From NCBI RefSeq assembly GCF_000717595.1, contig NZ_JNZO01000001.1, positions 434,001 through 498,000 on the forward strand: a DNA stretch of 64,000 nucleotides, given 5' to 3'. Numbering within the stretch: position 1 is the first letter of the stretch; each line of letters opens with the position of its first letter. The stretch comes from Streptomyces flavochromogenes. GTDB taxonomy: Bacteria; Actinomycetota; Actinomycetes; Streptomycetales; Streptomycetaceae. Below the pieces are notes generated by a model. That model had not been told where the DNA came from. It made no database searches and was given only the letters and a program-made list of their open reading frames with translations. The translations under genes were made by a program, and so were the position numbers. Positions 1 to 7,697 of the stretch are shown here, in pieces.

Positions 1-511
1 GGACTACGGCTGCCTGAACCAGACCCAGATCCGCGAACGCCAGGGCATGATCAGCGGCGCCCTCGCCGAGTTCAACCGCCAGGCCCCCAACACCTGGGTC
101 TATCTCGACGCCGGCAACCCCGGCTGGGTGAGCGCGGCGACGATGGCCCAGCGCCTCCACGAAGCCGGGCTCCGACAGGCGCACGGCTTCTCCCTCAACA
201 TCTCGAACTACTACACCACCGCCCAGAACACCGCCTACGGCAACGCCGTCAACAGCGAACTGGTCGCCCGCTACGGCTACACCAAGCCGTTCGTCGTCGA
301 CACCAGCCGCAACGGCAACGGCTCCAACGGCGAGTGGTGCAACGCGGCCGGCCGCCGCATCGGCACGCCCACCCGGCTGGGCGGCGGCGCCGAGATGCTG
401 CTGTGGATCAAGGCCCCGGGCGAGTCCGACGGCAACTGTGGCGTCGGAACCGGTTCCACGGCCGGCCAGTTCCTCCCGGAGGCCGCCTACAAGATGATCT
501 ACGGCTACTGA
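1..511 (+). CDS. GH6 cellulase, C-terminal part (5' end outside window)
   Basis: Secreted glycoside hydrolase family 6 enzyme that cleaves beta-1,4-glucan. The frame is open from base 2 and ends with TGA at 509-511, so the start and signal peptide lie upstream of the window. Visible GH6 hallmarks are VYLDAGNPGW, FSLNISNYYTT, the VVDTSRNGNG segment carrying the putative catalytic-base Asp, EWCNAAGRRIG and the near-terminal LWIKAPGESDGNCG. The general-acid Asp region is not in the window. The protein ends about 16 residues after that last block, so no C-terminal carbohydrate-binding module follows; one could precede the catalytic domain. A second GH6 gene starts 95 bp downstream on the same strand. 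Family assignment is secure; endo- versus exo-acting mode is not, although the short loops seen favour an endoglucanase. Confidence 0.9.
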   Translation, partial: DYGCLNQTQIRERQGMISGALAEFNRQAPNTWVYLDAGNPGWVSAATMAQRLHEAGLRQAHGFSLNISNYYTTAQNTAYGNAVNSELVARYGYTKPFVVDTSRNGNGSNGEWCNAAGRRIGTPTRLGGGAEMLLWIKAPGESDGNCGVGTGSTAGQFLPEAAYKMIYGY

Positions 512-606
512 CATCCGACTCCTGTGGCCCGGTATCCGCCGCCCCCGCGACCGGGCCACAGGCACCACCGGCCCTCCTCGCCCCATCCCTCCGACCAGGA
601 GCCCCC

Positions 607-1887
607 ATGAATCCACGCAGCCTCCGGCGCCGTACGACCGCCGCCCTCGCGGCGCTCGCGGCCTGCGCCGCCCTCATCGCGACGCAGGCGCAGGCGCAGG
701 CCGCACCCGTCGCGGACGCGCTCACCCCGGCCACGAGGTTCTACGTGGACCCGCACAGCAAGGCCGCCAAGCAGGCGCTCACCGACCTCGGGAACGGCGA
801 CTTCGCGAACGCCCTGAACATGGCCAGGCTCGCGAGCTGGCCGCAGGCCGATTGGTTCACCGAAGGCACACCCGACGAGGTCCGGACCAAGGTGAGAAGC
901 CTCGTCCGCGAGGCCCGGCTGGTGAACCGGACGCCGGTCCTGGTCGCCTACAACGTGCCGGGCCGGGACTGCACCCAGTACTCCAGCGGCGGCGCCGCGT
1001 CCTCCGCCGCCTACCGGCAGTGGATCGACGCCTTCGCCGCCGGCATCGGCGACAGCAAGGCCGTCGTCGTGGTCGAGCCCGACGGCCTGGCCCTCCTCCC
1101 GAGCGACTGCGGGCCGGGCGTGGACCCGACCGGCGAACTCACGGCGACCCGCGTCGCCGACCTCGCGTACGCCGTCAGGACCATCAAGGCCAAGGCCCGC
1201 ACCGCGGTCTACCTCGACGCGGGCAACGTCCTGTGGCGGCCCGTCGGCGACATGGCGCGACGACTGCTCGACGCCGGTGTCCAGGACAGCGACGGCTTCG
1301 CCCTCAACGTGTCCAACACCCACCCCACCGATCACAACGCGCGCTACGGCAGCTGGATAGCCAAGTGCATGTGGTTCGCCACCGAAGGACCCGAGCACGC
1401 CCGCGGGCACACCGACTGGTGCGCCACCCAGTACTACTCGCCCGCCGCGCCCAACGACGGCGCCCCGGGCAACGCGGTCGACTCCGCCGACCCGGCCACC
1501 TGGCGCTGGACCGACGCCTGGTTCGACCAGAACGTGGGCACCCCGCCGAACGACGCCCTGCACCACTTCGTCATCGACACCAGCCGCAACGGTCTGGGCG
1601 CCTGGACCCCGGAGCCCGGCAAGTACACCGGCGACCCTGAGATCTGGTGCAACGCGCCCGGCCGCGGCCTCGGCGCGCGCCCGACCGCCGACACCGGTGT
1701 CCCGCTCGTCGACGCCTATCTGTGGGTCAAGATCCCCGGCGAGTCCGACGGCAGCTGCACGCGCAACACCGGCGGCACGATCGACCCCGAGTACGGCATC
1801 GTCGACCCGCCGGCCGGCACCTGGTGGCCCGACCAGGCCCACTCGCTGGCCCGCAACGCGGCACCGCGGTTGACCTTCAATCGCTGA
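607..1887 (+). CDS. Secreted GH6 cellulase (cellobiohydrolase-like)
   Basis: Predicted 426-residue extracellular GH6 cellulase. ATG 607 is chosen because AGGAG sits just upstream and the product then opens with RRR followed by a hydrophobic stretch and an AQA cleavage region near residues 28-33; the upstream extension of the frame overlaps the previous gene. Both GH6 signatures are present: LVAYNVPGRDC (Asp121) and VVVEPDGLAL (Asp159, the expected general acid), then VYLDAGN (about 201), VIDTSRNG (about 323) and LWVKIPGESDGSC (about 372). Residues 236-320 form long inserted loops with paired cysteines, absent from the neighbouring GH6 protein. Such loops often enclose an active-site tunnel, so an exo-acting cellobiohydrolase is inferred. 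No CBM or linker is visible. With the upstream gene it forms a tandem cellulase pair. Confidence 0.92.
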   Translation: MNPRSLRRRTTAALAALAACAALIATQAQAQAAPVADALTPATRFYVDPHSKAAKQALTDLGNGDFANALNMARLASWPQADWFTEGTPDEVRTKVRSLVREARLVNRTPVLVAYNVPGRDCTQYSSGGAASSAAYRQWIDAFAAGIGDSKAVVVVEPDGLALLPSDCGPGVDPTGELTATRVADLAYAVRTIKAKARTAVYLDAGNVLWRPVGDMARRLLDAGVQDSDGFALNVSNTHPTDHNARYGSWIAKCMWFATEGPEHARGHTDWCATQYYSPAAPNDGAPGNAVDSADPATWRWTDAWFDQNVGTPPNDALHHFVIDTSRNGLGAWTPEPGKYTGDPEIWCNAPGRGLGARPTADTGVPLVDAYLWVKIPGESDGSCTRNTGGTIDPEYGIVDPPAGTWWPDQAHSLARNAAPRLTFNR

Positions 1888-1909
1888 GTCCCGCTCAGCC
1901 CCCTTCCAC

Positions 1910-1963
1910 GTCGGCCACGTCGGCCACGTCGGCCACGTCGGCCACGTCGGCCACGTCGGCCAC
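1910..1963. repeat. Six perfect copies of a 9-bp tandem repeat
   Basis: The unit GTCGGCCAC is repeated six times without error, starting 23 bp after the stop of the second GH6 gene. The 9-bp period keeps any reading frame open. It may be a slippage-prone variable-number tract or part of a degenerate terminator; its function is unknown. Confidence 0.95.
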
Positions 1964-2043
1964 AGCAAGCCTCCTGCTCGCGGCCGGCCTCGCGCGGAAG
2001 CAAGGCGCGTGACCGGCCCCGCCGGCTGGCGGTTCGTCGCCCG

Positions 2044-2480
2044 TCAGCCGGTACGACGCGGAAGAGGAGGAGGCGAAGTGGGCGGTCCCGGCGGCGGTTC
2101 GGGCCACACGAGCGGCACCGGGCAGGGGGCGTGGTCGACGACGAAGCGTGCGGCGGGACCGAGGCTGTGCGGTCCGAGGTGGGCACGGTCGCCGTCCCGG
2201 GCCAGGATCAGCAGGTCACACCCCTCGGCCGCGGCGACGACCTCGCACTCGACTCGTCCGGTGGGCTCGGTACGCGTGCAGGGGCGCCCCAGACGGTCGG
2301 CGGCATCCTGGAGGAACTGCCGCGCGGAGTCGGCCGCGAGGTGTTCCAGGTGCGTTCCGGGGTCCCTCCCCCAGCCTTCGGCAGGGCGGTTCCCCGAGGG
2401 TGGCCACGGCCCATGAGCCCGGCGAAGGCGCCAGTGGGCGTGTCCTCCTTCGGGAGGGCTACCCACCTGGTAAGTGCTCA
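2044..2480 (-). pseudogene. Universal stress protein (UspA-like) remnant, frameshifted
   Basis: The downstream half reads as a normal UspA C-terminal half: an LEHLAADSARQFLQDAADRLG helix, then VVAAAEGCDLLILARDG and a GPHSLGPAARFVVDHAPCPV segment resembling the G-x-x-G-x9-G-S nucleotide-binding loop. The preceding coding signal (TGAFAGLMGRGHPR) lies in a different frame around 2385-2430 and meets an in-frame stop near 2480 with no start codon. I infer a gene that lost its N-terminal half and gained at least one indel. It sits 29 bp beyond the 3' end of the SulP transporter; stress proteins and SulP genes are often neighbours in streptomycetes. A 145-residue in-frame ORF exists across the region, so an expressed truncated protein cannot be excluded. 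Confidence 0.6.
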
Positions 2481-2509
2481 CAGGTGTCTCAGCGCACCTC
2501 GCTCACCTG

Positions 2510-4207
2510 TCAGTCCCGGCCGGGGGCTCGGTCCGGTGAAGCGATCCAGGCGCGCGCGCCGGACAGGGCTTGGTCGAGGGGGTCGAAGAGGGCGCCTCCT
2601 GCCGGGACGATGCCGCCCGGGCCGAGGTCCCGGTCGAGACCGGCGGCCTTCAGTGAGCGGGCGAGGCCCGGTTCCACGCCGGCGAGGATCAGCCGGCCGC
2701 CCGACCGGTGGAGGTCCTGGGCGTGGCGGCGAAGGACCTTGGTCATGGTGGACGACGGCACGTCGGGGACGCCCCGCATGGCCAGGATCAGCACGGCGCC
2801 GCGGGCGTCGTCGGTGGGCGGCAGCGACTTCTCGATGCCGGGGAGTTCGGCGAAGAAGCCGACGCCGTCGTAGTAGAGGACGGTGACCTCCCCGGACGGC
2901 AGGCGCTCCGGGACGTCGTCGGGGCGCCAGCGGCCCCGGTCGTCGGGGACGAGGGCGACGAGGCGGGCGCGGCGGGCGGCCTGGACGCAGTACAGGAACA
3001 GGGAGAGGACGGCGCCGAGGACGATCGCCTGCTGCAGGGGGAGCTGCGTGGTGGCGAGGAAGGTGAGGATCATCGCCGCCGACGACAGGCGGGAGGTGCG
3101 GAGCACCAGGCGGATGTCGTGGCGCTTGCCCCAGATCAGCTCGCCGCCGACGACGAGGATCAGGCCGCCGATGACGGGCATGGGGATGTGTTCGGCGAGC
3201 GGGGCGCAGACGAGGACGATCAGGGCGAGCAGGACGCCGGAGAGGATGCCCGCCCAGCGGGTGCGGGCGCCGGCGGAGACGGCGACGCCGGTGCGGGACA
3301 GGGAGCCGCCGGAGGGCAGCGACTGGAAGAGGCCGCCGGCGAGGTTGGCGAGCCCCTGGGCGGCGAAGTCGCCGTTGACGGAGGACTTCGAGCCGTCGGG
3401 GTTGGGGACGGACGGGCCGATGCTCGCCGCTTGAGCGAGGCCGACGAGCGCGACCGCGACCGCGCCGCCGAGCAGGTGCGGCACGGCGGACGGGTCGGGT
3501 GCGGAGAGGCCGGGGAGGGCGGCGGGGATGTGGGCGATGCCGCCGACGAGTTCGACGTTCGTGCCGAGCAGGGCGACGGCCACGGAGGCGGCGACCATGG
3601 CGACGAGCAGGGCGACCGGTTCCAGGCGTCGTACGAGACGGGTGGCCGCCCATACGGCGATCGTGGCGACGGCCACGAGGGTCGCGGCGAGGTGCCAGTC
3701 GGCGATGTGGGCGATCCAGTCGCCGAGTTGGACGAGGCGGTTGTCACCCTCCGGTGTGTAGCCGGTGGCGTCCTTCAGGACACCGGTGATGATCTGGAGG
3801 GCGATGCCGGTGGAGAAGCCGGTCATGACTGCGTTGGAGACGAAGCTCATGACCACACCCAGCCGCAGCACGCCCATCAGGAGCATCACCACGCCCGCCA
3901 TGAGGGTCAGGGTGGCGACGTTCCCCGCGTCCTTCGGGTCGAGGCCGGCGTCCGAGAGCACGCTCTGCGAGGTCAGCGCGAGTGCGCTGGTCAGAGTGGT
4001 GACCATGAGGACGGTCCGGGAGGTCAGCGAGCCGACGATCGCCGGAACCACGCCCGCGTAGAGTCCGGCGACCGGGTTGAAGCCGGCGATCGCCGCGTAC
4101 GCCATGCCCTCCGGGATCGAGAAGAGCCCCGTCACCAGCCCGGAACCCACGTCCGCGGGCTTCGGGCGGCCGAGACGGCGCCGGAGCCGACGAACGGGAA
4201 CGTGCAC
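2510..4207 (-). CDS. SulP family anion transporter with STAS domain
   Basis: Integral membrane transporter of the SulP/SLC26 family (sulfate, bicarbonate or related anions). Hydrophobic helices fill residues 15 to about 400, beginning with VGSGLVTGLFSIPEGMAYAAIAGFNP, the conserved first-helix region. The NGDFAAQGLANLAGGLFQSLPSGGSLSRT stretch (split here for description: NGDFAAQGLANLAGGLF, then QSLPSGGSLSRT) is the family signature. A cytoplasmic STAS domain follows from about residue 430 (GEVTVLYYDGVGFF). GTG 4207 is preferred (565 residues) because it lies 2 bp after the stop of the upstream gene; the longer frame would overlap that gene by about 100 bp. It is the last gene of a four-gene operon. 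The substrate cannot be read from the sequence. Confidence 0.85.
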   Translation of the reverse strand: MHVPVRRLRRRLGRPKPADVGSGLVTGLFSIPEGMAYAAIAGFNPVAGLYAGVVPAIVGSLTSRTVLMVTTLTSALALTSQSVLSDAGLDPKDAGNVATLTLMAGVVMLLMGVLRLGVVMSFVSNAVMTGFSTGIALQIITGVLKDATGYTPEGDNRLVQLGDWIAHIADWHLAATLVAVATIAVWAATRLVRRLEPVALLVAMVAASVAVALLGTNVELVGGIAHIPAALPGLSAPDPSAVPHLLGGAVAVALVGLAQAASIGPSVPNPDGSKSSVNGDFAAQGLANLAGGLFQSLPSGGSLSRTGVAVSAGARTRWAGILSGVLLALIVLVCAPLAEHIPMPVIGGLILVVGGELIWGKRHDIRLVLRTSRLSSAAMILTFLATTQLPLQQAIVLGAVLSLFLYCVQAARRARLVALVPDDRGRWRPDDVPERLPSGEVTVLYYDGVGFFAELPGIEKSLPPTDDARGAVLILAMRGVPDVPSSTMTKVLRRHAQDLHRSGGRLILAGVEPGLARSLKAAGLDRDLGPGGIVPAGGALFDPLDQALSGARAWIASPDRAPGRD

Positions 4208-4209
4208 CT

Positions 4210-4890
4210 TCAGCCCGCCAGACCGCTCACCGCGTCGCCGACGTACTTGGCGCCGAGGACGACCAGGACCGTGGTCATGATGGCCGCGTTGTGGGCGGCC
4301 ATCCATGCCTTCCACTCACCGAGCACCTTCACCGACTCATCGCCACCGAGGAGGTAGACGCCGAGCGGCAGCAGGGTGCACAGGGACGCGATCAGCACCA
4401 TCAGGACGGCGGCGACCGTCTTGCCGCCGGCCGAGGCGGTACTGGCGGCGATGGAGACGGCGCCGCCGACCGCCAGGACCAGGTTCTTGGGGTTGGCGAC
4501 GGCGAGCGCGGCGGCGAGTCCCGCCGACTTGACCGGGGTGAAGGTGTCGATCGCCTTCATCCAGGCCGGCGGCTCGGCCGCCCGACCCTCCCGGGGCCGG
4601 TCCTTCCACTGCTTGACGCCCATGATCAGGAACAGCACCCCGAGGCCGAGCTTCAGCCACAGCGTCCAGGAGGCCGGCCCGTCGTCGCCGCCCGAGGCGT
4701 CCCCGCCCGAGCCGGCGAGGACGACCATGGTGACGAGCGCCGCGAGCGAGACCACCCAGCCCGCCGTGAAGGCGACGCCGTTGCGCCGGCCCTTCGGGGT
4801 GGCCAGCATGAGGATCACGGCGATCAGCGGAAGGGGGCTGATGGCGATGCCGACCGCGGAGGCGAGCATCCCCCCGATGGCGTCTCCCAT
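4210..4890 (-). CDS. GAP family (Sap/SfLAP-like) membrane protein
   Basis: A 226-residue polytopic membrane protein with about six hydrophobic segments. It resembles the GAP (formerly sulfolipid-addressing-protein-like) family: an N-terminal AVGIAISPLPLIAVILML helix followed by TPKGRRNG, and a central AVANPKNLVLAVGGAVSIA helix with the NPKN motif typical of this LysE-related fold. The ATG at 4890 is preceded by GAGGT 5 bp upstream. The gene starts 7 bp after the DUF1254 stop and ends 2 bp before the SulP start, so it is almost certainly co-transcribed with both. Members of the family are proposed small-molecule or lipid transport helpers; the substrate here is unknown. Confidence 0.75.
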   Translation of the reverse strand: MGDAIGGMLASAVGIAISPLPLIAVILMLATPKGRRNGVAFTAGWVVSLAALVTMVVLAGSGGDASGGDDGPASWTLWLKLGLGVLFLIMGVKQWKDRPREGRAAEPPAWMKAIDTFTPVKSAGLAAALAVANPKNLVLAVGGAVSIAASTASAGGKTVAAVLMVLIASLCTLLPLGVYLLGGDESVKVLGEWKAWMAAHNAAIMTTVLVVLGAKYVGDAVSGLAG

Positions 4891-4897
4891 CGCTACC

Positions 4898-6250
4898 TCA
4901 CTTCCTTGCGGTGATGGGCGGAAGCCTGTAGGTGCCGTCGAGGACGGACGGGCCGGGCGTGTAGAGGCGGATCATGGGGCGGAAGTCGCCGGCGGGAGCG
5001 GGCAGCCAGTTCGCCGCCTCGGCCGGGTCCTCGGGGCGCTCGCGCTGGATGACGACAGTGAGGGATCCGTCCTCGCCGTACACGAGGCCGGGGGTGCGGT
5101 CGCCGAGCGAGTAGCGGCCGACCGGGTTCTCGACGAGGTAGTAGTCGGGGGTGTCGTACATGGTCACCGACCAGAACGACTCGACGGGCGGCTGCTCTTC
5201 GAAGCGCAGGGTGTAGGACCGGGATCCGTTCAGCTGCTCGCCGTCGGCGTCGGTGAAGGTGTGCGCGTACACCGCTTCGTAGCCATGGTTGCCCCACAGC
5301 GCGGAGCGTGCCGCACCGGCCCGGACGAGGTAGGACGCCTCACGGTCGGCGATCCGCCACTGCGGGGTGTCCAGGGTTCCGACGCCGAAGTGGTCGAGGT
5401 TGTAGTCGAACAGATGCGGGTTCATCACCCAGGCGCCCGGCGGACGTTCTCCTTCGGCGGGCGGATTCGCCGCTGCCTCGACGCGCGCCTTGCCGGTCGC
5501 GAGCCCCTCGGTGAGGGCCTTGACGAGGGCGGGTTCGGCGTTCACGTACGGCGAGGGTCCCTCTTCGAGGAGGCCCAGCGGCTGGAAGCGTTCCTGGTGG
5601 TCCTGGTCGGGCCCGGCGGGTGGGAAGTCAGCCATCCACACGCGCAGCTGCTCGTAGAAGCGCAGCTCTTCGGGGGCATCGGGATCCGGGGTCGGCAGAC
5701 CGGTCCGGTGGGCTGTCTTGTCGAGCGGGGTGAGCGTGAGCTGTTGTTGGAGGGCCTGCACGCGGGGCATGTCCTCAGGGCCGTCGCAGGCGTTGCGGCC
5801 GACGATGGAGATCACGGCGGTCGGGGCGTCGATCACCCCGCGTACCCCGTCGGGAGCGGTGCCGGACCAACCGGGCGGAGTGATGAGCCAGTCGCCTTCC
5901 TCCGTCCCGGTGGCGCGCTGTCCGAGGTACGCGAAGTTGCTGCTCCACACGTCCACGAACTGCAGGACGTAGTACGCGCCGGCGGTGTCCGGCACGTGGA
6001 GCAGGACCGGGCCGCCGGAGAGGTCGACCTGAGCGATCGAGTAGACGGTGTCGTTGTTCACGGACACGAAGTGGGCGTCCGGGGTGGCCAGTTTCGTGGA
6101 GTGGCCGAACCGGTTGAAGGGAGTGGGAGGCAGCGAGCCGAAGCCCTTGTGCATGAAGGCGGAGATCATCGATGCGTCGAAGACGAGGGGGTAGCCGTAG
6201 ACGTACGCGTCTGCGGCCAAGTCGGCCAGGTTGTCCGTCCGGTGGGGCAC
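4898..6250 (-). CDS. DUF1254/DUF1214 domain-containing protein
   Basis: Predicted 450 residues starting at GTG 6250, chosen because GAGAGGA precedes it and it lies 15 bp after the upstream stop. The N-terminal DUF1254 region is seen in AADAYVYGYPLVF and VSVNNDTVYSIAQVDLSGGP. The C-terminal DUF1214 region is seen in FWSVTMYDTPDYYLVENPVGR, split as FWSVTMYDTPDYY and LVENPVGRYSLGDRT, followed by NWLPAPAGDFRPMIRLY. No convincing signal peptide is visible, unlike many proteobacterial members. It is a diverged paralogue of the next gene upstream. The biochemical role of the family is not established. Confidence 0.85.
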   Translation of the reverse strand: MPHRTDNLADLAADAYVYGYPLVFDASMISAFMHKGFGSLPPTPFNRFGHSTKLATPDAHFVSVNNDTVYSIAQVDLSGGPVLLHVPDTAGAYYVLQFVDVWSSNFAYLGQRATGTEEGDWLITPPGWSGTAPDGVRGVIDAPTAVISIVGRNACDGPEDMPRVQALQQQLTLTPLDKTAHRTGLPTPDPDAPEELRFYEQLRVWMADFPPAGPDQDHQERFQPLGLLEEGPSPYVNAEPALVKALTEGLATGKARVEAAANPPAEGERPPGAWVMNPHLFDYNLDHFGVGTLDTPQWRIADREASYLVRAGAARSALWGNHGYEAVYAHTFTDADGEQLNGSRSYTLRFEEQPPVESFWSVTMYDTPDYYLVENPVGRYSLGDRTPGLVYGEDGSLTVVIQRERPEDPAEAANWLPAPAGDFRPMIRLYTPGPSVLDGTYRLPPITARK

Positions 6251-6264
6251 GACGGGGTCCTCTC

Positions 6265-7578
6265 TCAGGCTTCGACGCTCAGGGCGGGCAGGGTCCAGGA
6301 GCCGTCGAGTACGGAGGCGTCGGGGCCGTACACGCGGATGGCGATGGTGAAGGGCCCGTCGGGCGCGGGCAGCCAGTTCGCCGCCTGCTTCGGATCGGCC
6401 GGGCGGCCCTTGCTTACGTACAGGGTCAGGCCGCCGTCGTCGTCGTACACGAGGCCCGGGGTCCGGTCGCCGATCGAGAAGCGGTCGATCTCGTTGGCGA
6501 CGAGGAGCCGCTCGGGCAGGCGGTACATCGTCGCCGACCAGAAGTAGCGGGCCGGCGGCAGCTCCCCGGGGGCGAAACGGATGACGTGGTCGTGCGTGGA
6601 GGCGTTCGGCGGCCGGTTTCCCTGGTCGTCCCCGGCCCAGCCCGCGTACCAGGCCTCCGCCGCCGGCAGCCCGTAGAGGCCCTTGTCGACGCCGACCGCG
6701 CGGGTCAGGTAGTCGGTGCCGTGCTCGGCGCGGGTGCCGAACCAGTGGGTGGAGTCGACCGCGTCCTTCTTCGCCTCCTCCAGGCGGGCCTGGGCGTCCT
6801 CGATGCCCTGCTGGATCGCGGCGCGGATCTCCGGCTTCAGCGCGGCGGGCTCGAACTCCCCGCTGCCCCGCACACCGAGCGCGGCCAGCCGGCCGCGCAG
6901 TTCCCGCTCGGTGCCCAGGACGGGGAAGAACTGGAGCAGGAAGTCCAGCAGGGTGAAGAACTCGACGGTGTCGAGATCCTCCTCCCGCCAGACGGGCCAG
7001 ACCGGTTCCTCGTCCGGCGGCGGCGGGGTGGTGCCGGTGAACTCCGACAGCGGGCGCAGCCGGTACTGCTCCTGGATCTCCCGCAGGGCCGGTACGTCGT
7101 CGGGACCGGCCAGATACGTACGGCCCAAGATCCCGACGAGGAAGGTCTCGGCGCGCAGCACGCCCGCGATGCCCTCGGGGACCACGCCGTCCCAGCCGGG
7201 CCCGGCGACCAGGTAGTCGCCCGCCTCCGAGCCGGTCGTGCGGGCGCCGATGTAGCCGACGTACGAGGTGTCCAGGTCGTGCAGGGGCAGGACGTAGTAC
7301 CGGTCCACGGCCGGAACCGACACCACATGGGGCTCCGCCCTCAGGTCCAGCCACGCCCACGAGTACGGGGTGTCGTTGTTCGGGGTCACGACGTCCGTGT
7401 TGGCCGGGGTGAACGGCTCCGAGTAGTGGCGGAAGCGCCCGAACCCGCCCACGTACCGGGGGTCGTCCGGGTCGACCGCCTGCGGATACATCGTCCGGTA
7501 GTTCTGCAGGAGCGCGTATCCCCAGATCCAGCCCTCGGCCGCGGCGCTCCGCGCCTCCTCGACGGTCAACTCCGGCAC
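6265..7578 (-). CDS. DUF1254/DUF1214 domain-containing protein (first gene of operon)
   Basis: A 437-residue protein. GTG 7578 has a good GAGGAG ribosome-binding site. DUF1254 features are EGWIWGYALLQNYRTMY and VTPNNDTPYSWAWLDL; DUF1214 features are FWSATMYRLPERLLVANEIDR, given as FWSATMYRLPERLL and VANEIDRFSIGDRTPG, and NWLPAPDGPFTIAIRVYGP. Residues about 190-280 contain an acidic, helical insertion (VWREEDLDTVEFFTLLDF) that is shorter in the paralogue. The following three genes are spaced 15, 7 and 2 bp apart, so this is the promoter-proximal gene of a DUF1254-DUF1254-GAP-SulP operon. An AT-rich inverted repeat lies just upstream of its ribosome-binding site. Confidence 0.87.
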   Translation of the reverse strand: MPELTVEEARSAAAEGWIWGYALLQNYRTMYPQAVDPDDPRYVGGFGRFRHYSEPFTPANTDVVTPNNDTPYSWAWLDLRAEPHVVSVPAVDRYYVLPLHDLDTSYVGYIGARTTGSEAGDYLVAGPGWDGVVPEGIAGVLRAETFLVGILGRTYLAGPDDVPALREIQEQYRLRPLSEFTGTTPPPPDEEPVWPVWREEDLDTVEFFTLLDFLLQFFPVLGTERELRGRLAALGVRGSGEFEPAALKPEIRAAIQQGIEDAQARLEEAKKDAVDSTHWFGTRAEHGTDYLTRAVGVDKGLYGLPAAEAWYAGWAGDDQGNRPPNASTHDHVIRFAPGELPPARYFWSATMYRLPERLLVANEIDRFSIGDRTPGLVYDDDGGLTLYVSKGRPADPKQAANWLPAPDGPFTIAIRVYGPDASVLDGSWTLPALSVEA

Positions 7579-7594
7579 ACCGATCTCCTCACCC

Positions 7595-7617
7595 GTTTAA
7601 TACGTTTTGCCATAAAC
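7595..7617 (-). promoter_or_regulatory. AT-rich inverted repeat upstream of the DUF1254 operon
   Basis: On the + strand GTTTA (7595-7599) and TAAAC (7613-7617) form an inverted repeat in an unusually AT-rich patch, 17-39 bp upstream of the GTG at 7578. Read on the minus strand, TATTAA inside it could serve as a -10 box. A repressor operator overlapping the promoter is inferred. Confidence 0.45.
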
Positions 7618-7697
7618 TTCCACACTCGTCTCCGGGGCGCATCCGGAACTTCCCCAGCGCCCCGTCGCGGTCTGCGCCGGGCCGGCGGGGCGCGCCC

